DNA of 7,592 bases from Bacillota bacterium (lineage in GTDB: Bacteria > Bacillota_E > Sulfobacillia > Sulfobacillales > Sulfobacillaceae), in contig JAKAAS010000068.1 in the NCBI GenBank assembly GCA_021802225.1, forward strand, positions 1 to 7,592, in the 5' to 3' direction. Position numbers and translations under genes: made by a program. Under the pieces are notes generated by a model. That model saw only the letters and a list, made by a program, of their open reading frames with translations, searched no databases and was not told the origin of the DNA. Positions 4,692 through 7,592 of the stretch are shown here, piece by piece (position 1 is the stretch's first letter; each line of letters opens with the position of its first letter).

Positions 4692-6698
4692 CTAATCTTC
4701 CCCGCTTTCCATACTTGTGATGCTGACCCACGTGCTGTAAAACGTCGACCCGCCCCCAAAATCCGACAAGTTCTGCGAGGTCAGCTGATTGACATTGCGA
4801 CCGCCGCCATCACTGTTCCAACGCACGGCGTAACTGACTGCCACGCCGGGGCGCGCCCTGGCGCTGACCCAAAGCCGCATTTCCACAAATCCCTCGGGAC
4901 TCTCCACCCTCACCATGTCCCCTGGGCCGACACCCAATCTGTCCGCATCCCCCTGGTGCAGGTAAATCGCCGGTTCCGGCTCGCGGCTGAGCAGGCCCGG
5001 AATATTCCCAAAACTGGACTTTATGGTGTTTTTCCTCGCAGGGGTGATAAGTGCCCACGGATATTCAGCGGGTGCTGGCACCTGGCAATATTCCGGCACC
5101 GGCAAAGGGTCCAGACAAAAGGGGCGTTCGCTGCTTCGGGCCACGTCGAGAAATGGCCGGGCCCGTGAGTCAATGCGCACCTTTTGCACAGGCTCCCGCT
5201 GCAGGGTCGCGAGGGTGATGCCCTGCAGCCATGGGTGATCCGTGTCCAGCGCCTGCCTGACCAGTTCTTCGTCGCTGTCTTCGCACCATGACGCCCCCGA
5301 AAACCCGGAGGCTCGCGCCAGGCGGCGGAAGAACTCCGTATTGGACACCGCTTCCCCAGGCGGTTCGGCGGCCTTCTCGCTCAACTGGATATAACGGTGC
5401 CAGTAGGACGTGTGGAGGTCAAGGGTTTCGAACGCCATCGCAGCCGGGAGAACCCAGTCCGCATAGCGAGCCGTATCCGTCATCATCTGCTCATGGACCA
5501 CTGTCAGCAGGTCCTCCCGCAGCAGCCCGGCCAAGACTCGCCCCTGATCCGGCGCGGTGGCCGCAGGATTGCTGTTGTACACCACAAGAGCTCGAACCGG
5601 CTGGCTGCCCCCCTGATTCAGGGCATTGCCCAGCTGCAGCATGTTGATGGTTCTGGGAGAGGACACCAGCAGATCCGGGCGGGTCAACCGGTCCCAGTTG
5701 AGGGGGAAGGCGCCGCCGTTGCCTAAAAGATGGCCGCCGCCGGGATGGCGGTGGGAGCCGGTAAGAACAGACAGAACCGAAATCGCCCACACACTCTCCC
5801 CGGAGTGCACCTGCCTCTGCACGCCGTAGCCGGTCCGCAGCAACAGCGGGGCCCGCCGCGCCATGCCTTGGGCCAGATGCTCAATGGCCCGCCCCGGGAT
5901 TCCAGTGGCTTCAGCGGCCCGCTCCAGTGTCCACGGCCAGGCGCGCTGCCGGTACTGTTCAAATCCCCGGGCATATAGGCGGACAAAGTCGGCATCATAC
6001 TGCCCTGACTCCACGAGGTGCCGGCCGATTCCCAAAGCCAGCGCCGCGTCGCTGCCCGGGTTGATGGCCAGGTGGCCGCCGTAGCGGCCCGCCGTCTCGG
6101 TGCGTAGAGGGTCTATCACCACAATCTCGGCTCCTTGCCTCACCGCCTTGTCCAATAGCGGCACTTCATGAATATTCGTCACCGCCGGATTGCTTCCCCA
6201 CAGGACAACCATCCCCGCCTCGGGAATCATTTCCGGATCGGGTCCCAGACCCATTCCGTATACCCATCTCAGGGCATGGTCCGCCGACGCCGTGCAGATC
6301 GTGCGGGCGAGCCGGGAGGCGCCTAGGGCATGAAAAAATCGGCGGTCCATAGAGGCTTCGCTCAACACTCCCATATTGCCCGAAAAGCTGTAAGGGAGCA
6401 CCGCCTCACCACCGTGTGCGCGCAAAATGTCCTGAAGTTTCCCGCCAATGTCAGCCATGGCATCTGCCCAGCTGGCTTGCGCGAACTGGCCGGACCCCTT
6501 GGGTCCGGTGCGCCGGAGCGGGTGCACAATGCGTCCCGGATGATTCAGGCGTTCAAGATAGCGGTTGACCTTCAGGCATGCAAAACCCTGGGTAATAGGG
6601 TGTCCCTTTTCCCCGGAAATGCGCACAATGCGGCCATGCTCCTGCTCGACTGTCAGACCGCACGTGTCGTAGCAGTCATGAGGACACACCTGGTGCAT
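4692..6698 (-). CDS. Mo/W-bisPGD oxidoreductase (DMSO reductase superfamily), function unknown
   Basis: This is a large catalytic subunit of 668 residues. The N terminus has the [4Fe-4S] signature CPHDCYDTC (5-13) plus C41, that is C-x3-C-x3-C-x27-C, followed by K43. Next come FFHALGASRLARTIC (121-135), LWGSNPAVTN (166-175) and VVIDPLRT (193-200), which bind the first pterin. HPGGGHLLGNGGAFPLN lies in the middle of the protein. The C-terminal domain starts near WALITPARKN and ends with GGGRNVNQLTSQNLSDFGGG. This pattern fits the uncharacterised cytoplasmic group that includes Bacillus YoaE (MopB_3-like). No twin-arginine signal is seen, so it should be cytosolic. The residue that would bind the metal lies near TICTASADH (133-141); S138 and C135 are candidates, but I cannot decide. 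There is no FDH-type Cys/Sec-His-Arg motif. The start at 6698 is set by GAGAGG six bases before the ATG; longer readings overlap the gene before it. No partner electron-transfer subunit is in view, so the substrate is unknown. Confidence 0.9.
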   Translation of the reverse strand: MHQVCPHDCYDTCGLTVEQEHGRIVRISGEKGHPITQGFACLKVNRYLERLNHPGRIVHPLRRTGPKGSGQFAQASWADAMADIGGKLQDILRAHGGEAVLPYSFSGNMGVLSEASMDRRFFHALGASRLARTICTASADHALRWVYGMGLGPDPEMIPEAGMVVLWGSNPAVTNIHEVPLLDKAVRQGAEIVVIDPLRTETAGRYGGHLAINPGSDAALALGIGRHLVESGQYDADFVRLYARGFEQYRQRAWPWTLERAAEATGIPGRAIEHLAQGMARRAPLLLRTGYGVQRQVHSGESVWAISVLSVLTGSHRHPGGGHLLGNGGAFPLNWDRLTRPDLLVSSPRTINMLQLGNALNQGGSQPVRALVVYNSNPAATAPDQGRVLAGLLREDLLTVVHEQMMTDTARYADWVLPAAMAFETLDLHTSYWHRYIQLSEKAAEPPGEAVSNTEFFRRLARASGFSGASWCEDSDEELVRQALDTDHPWLQGITLATLQREPVQKVRIDSRARPFLDVARSSERPFCLDPLPVPEYCQVPAPAEYPWALITPARKNTIKSSFGNIPGLLSREPEPAIYLHQGDADRLGVGPGDMVRVESPEGFVEMRLWVSARARPGVAVSYAVRWNSDGGGRNVNQLTSQNLSDFGGGSTFYSTWVSITSMESGED
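6490..6508. repeat. 8-bp hairpin in the Mo oxidoreductase gene
   Basis: CCGGACCC and GGGTCCGG form a perfect stem around a CTT loop, in the codons for the Gly/Lys-rich linker after the iron-sulfur motif. An arm of this length can arise by chance in GC-rich DNA. Confidence 0.45.
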
Positions 6699-6736
6699 AG
6701 ATATCCTCTCATTCCCTGCCACGGCCTCTTCCTTCC

Positions 6737-7267
6737 TCACAGCCGCAGCGAGGGCACCCCTGCCGCAGTCACGGTAAAGTGCGCCCACATGCCCGAGGCC
6801 TCATGGCCGGGAACTAAGCTGACCAGGCGAAAGTTCCCGGGCCTGGCGGCCACGAACTTCAGCGTCCGGGTCTGACCCTCGGCGATTCCCTCCTGCAGGG
6901 GCGGTGTCCCCGCCCCCGGAAAGACCTGCCGGGTGCTGCGCCCGCTTGACACGACCGCCAGGGAATTGTTCAGACCGCTGGCATTGGTGAAGTCGATCAC
7001 GACGTGCCAGCCCTCCGGCACACGGACATCCATCGCCCCGTTGGCCGTCCCGTCGAGATTGAAGCCATGGCTGGCGTACCCCGCAATCACCTTCAAATCC
7101 ACTGTCCGCGTTTTGGCATCGACATGCATCCAGGCCGCGCTCGAATGGCTCGGGGAGGGCACCACGAGAGCCGGGACATTTTCATGGGGAGGGCCGGCAA
7201 ACAATCCGCAACCGGATAACGCCACCGCTAGCATGGCCCCGCTGAATAAAAACACAAATTTTTTCAC
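6737..7267 (-). CDS. Sulfocyanin-like (SoxE-fold) lipoprotein lacking two copper ligands
   Basis: This is a 176-residue protein with a lipoprotein signal: MKK, a hydrophobic stretch and the lipobox LSGC, so C20 would be lipid-modified. A Pro/Ser-rich linker (about 25-45) follows. Residues 58-167 match the sulfocyanin cupredoxin fold: GFNLDGTANGAMDVRVPEGW (68-87), FTNASGLNNSLAVV (93-106) and the C-terminal loop FRLVSLVPGHEASGMWAHF (146-164). True sulfocyanins bind copper through a His in a PHS-type motif, a Cys, and the His and Met of PGHxxxGM. Here the first His position is N101 and the Cys position is S150, while H155 and M160 remain. A blue copper site is therefore unlikely. The start is a GTG at 7267 with GAGAGG eight bases upstream. 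It is the first gene of the operon, 38 nt before the Mo enzyme. It should act outside the membrane, so a direct link to the cytosolic enzyme is not evident. Confidence 0.88.
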   Translation of the reverse strand: MKKFVFLFSGAMLAVALSGCGLFAGPPHENVPALVVPSPSHSSAAWMHVDAKTRTVDLKVIAGYASHGFNLDGTANGAMDVRVPEGWHVVIDFTNASGLNNSLAVVSSGRSTRQVFPGAGTPPLQEGIAEGQTRTLKFVAARPGNFRLVSLVPGHEASGMWAHFTVTAAGVPSLRL

Positions 7268-7311
7268 CTAATTGTCCTCTCTCGTCCCGCCTTGTCCAAT
7301 CCCTTGTGTCC

Positions 7312-7340
7312 ATCGTATTCTTTAGCCCGGAAAATGACAA
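7312..7340 (-). promoter_or_regulatory. Probable SigA promoter for the whole operon
   Basis: On the minus strand, TTGTCA (7340-7335) and TACGAT (7317-7312) are spaced by 17 nt. Transcription would start near 7305, leaving a leader of about 38 nt before the GTG at 7267, with its ribosome binding site at 7281-7276. The hexamers match the consensus at five of six and four of six positions. Confidence 0.55.
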
Positions 7341-7390
7341 GAAATGCGGAGCCGGGAAATTTTAGGGCTGCGCCCGGTGGCGAAAAATAA
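7341..7390. other. Divergent intergenic spacer
   Basis: This is the spacer between the minus-strand operon promoter and the plus-strand promoter candidate. I see no coding sequence and no clear repeat in it. Confidence 0.5.
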
Positions 7391-7441
7391 TTTGTGACAG
7401 CCCTTTACAAACACGGTGGGCTATGTCTATACTTTCACAAA
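7391..7441 (+). promoter_or_regulatory. Three TTTGTRA half-sites, possible operator
   Basis: TTTGTGA lies at 7391-7397 on the plus strand. The reverse complements TTACAAA (7405-7411) and TCACAAA (7435-7441) follow. The first two make an inverted pair with a 7-nt gap covering the -35 box, and the third covers the expected transcript start. This is how a repressor site is often placed. No regulator can be named. Confidence 0.4.
7404..7433 (+). promoter_or_regulatory. Probable plus-strand promoter
   Basis: TTTACA (7404-7409) and TATACT (7428-7433), 18 nt apart, each match the SigA consensus at five of six positions. Transcription would begin near 7440 and run rightward, away from the operon, into whatever lies past the window edge. 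Confidence 0.55.
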
Positions 7442-7457
7442 CGGCCAATGAATGGGA

Positions 7458-7473
7458 AGAGCCGGGCGGCTCT
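7458..7473 (+). other. Leader hairpin
   Basis: AGAGCC and GGCTCT pair around a GGGC loop, forming a 6-bp stem about 18 nt after the expected plus-strand transcript start. No T run follows, so it is a leader structure rather than a terminator. I do not recognise a known riboswitch class. Confidence 0.4.
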
Positions 7474-7489
7474 CTAGAAAGTCGGTAGG

Positions 7490-7567
7490 ATGGAACCCGA
7501 TGTGCTGCCCGAACCCGATTCCACCCAGGAGGACATCAGCGAAGAGTTGATCGCGGAGCTGCGTTAA
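7490..7567 (+). CDS. Possible 25-residue acidic peptide
   Basis: An ATG at 7490 opens 25 codons ending in TAA. The peptide starts MEPDVLPEPDS and ends SEELIAELR; it is strongly acidic with a short amphipathic helix at the end. Third codon positions are mostly G or C, as in the real genes here. Against it, there is no good ribosome binding site at a normal distance and I recognise no family. It could be a leader peptide for a gene beyond the window, or chance. Confidence 0.25.
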   Translation: MEPDVLPEPDSTQEDISEELIAELR

Positions 7568-7592
7568 AAGCCACAGAGCGGACAGTGGATTT

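Noticed and set aside
4692..6698. Formate dehydrogenase or nitrate reductase
   Set aside because: The ligand region lacks the Cys/Sec-His-Arg pattern, there are no partner subunits, and the overall motifs fit the uncharacterised YoaE-like group better.
6699..6788. A longer N terminus for the Mo oxidoreductase
   Set aside because: It would overlap the lipoprotein gene and adds residues before the conserved CPHDCYDTC start; the ATG at 6698 has a good ribosome binding site.
6330..6875. A 181-codon plus-strand open frame
   Set aside because: It is antisense across the Mo enzyme start and the lipoprotein end, both strongly supported; no family features or promoter are seen.
7440..7500. T-box or cobalamin/c-di-GMP riboswitch
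   Set aside because: Short partial similarities were seen, but none of the conserved core sequences of these classes is present.
7448..7550. Two other short plus-strand frames (starts at 7448 and 7452)
   Set aside because: One has only nine codons; the other overlaps the 25-codon frame, has unlikely composition and has no clear ribosome binding site.
1..7592. CRISPR array, insertion sequence, tRNA, rRNA or phage genes
   Set aside because: No spaced direct repeats, transposase motifs, terminal inverted repeats or RNA gene signatures were found.

Overview
The window reads as part of a moderately GC-rich Bacillota (Firmicutes) chromosome. The block acpS–nnr–alr–ndoAI–ndoA (mazEF) is the well-known Bacillus-type order. 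The sulfocyanin-like protein at the head of the cluster points to an acidophilic lineage such as Sulfobacillus or a relative; that assignment is inference from gene content, not a match I could run.

Layout. All eight protein genes I trust lie on the minus strand and are tightly packed, reading from right to left. They are a sulfocyanin-fold lipoprotein (7267-6737), a cytoplasmic Mo/W-bisPGD oxidoreductase (6698-4692), glutamate formimidoyltransferase ftcD (4689-3811), holo-ACP synthase acpS (3794-3378), the bifunctional NAD(P)HX repair enzyme nnr (3424-1916), alanine racemase alr (1881-775), the ribbon-helix-helix antitoxin ndoAI/mazE (750-475) and the mRNA interferase ndoA/mazF (474-106). 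A clean intrinsic terminator follows (100-72). Gaps run from 38 nt down to a 47-nt overlap, so the set can be one transcription unit. A promoter upstream of the lipoprotein (-35 7340-7335, -10 7317-7312) could start it. A second, perfect-consensus promoter lies exactly at the alr/ndoAI junction and can drive the toxin-antitoxin pair alone.

The right end (7268-7592) is a divergent intergenic region. It has a plausible plus-strand promoter, three copies of a TTTGTRA half-site placed like an operator, a 6-bp hairpin and a possible 25-codon acidic reading frame before the window ends. The left end (1-71) is intergenic beyond the terminator and holds only a 7-bp tandem repeat and a weak promoter-like pattern.

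How the genes fit together. acpS (activation of acyl carrier protein), nnr (repair of hydrated NAD(P)H), alr (D-alanine for the cell wall) and the ndo module are housekeeping or stress genes that commonly travel together. The three genes in front (lipoprotein, Mo oxidoreductase, ftcD) look like a lineage-specific addition to the same operon. The most unusual points are: (i) the sulfocyanin-like protein has lost the His and Cys copper ligands while keeping the rest of the motif; (ii) a TTGACA-18-TATAAT promoter overlaps the antitoxin start codon, which suggests that the antitoxin really starts at a GTG seven codons downstream; and (iii) long perfect inverted repeats lie inside the active-site codons of alr and ftcD. 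I see no obvious new defence or mobile system here.
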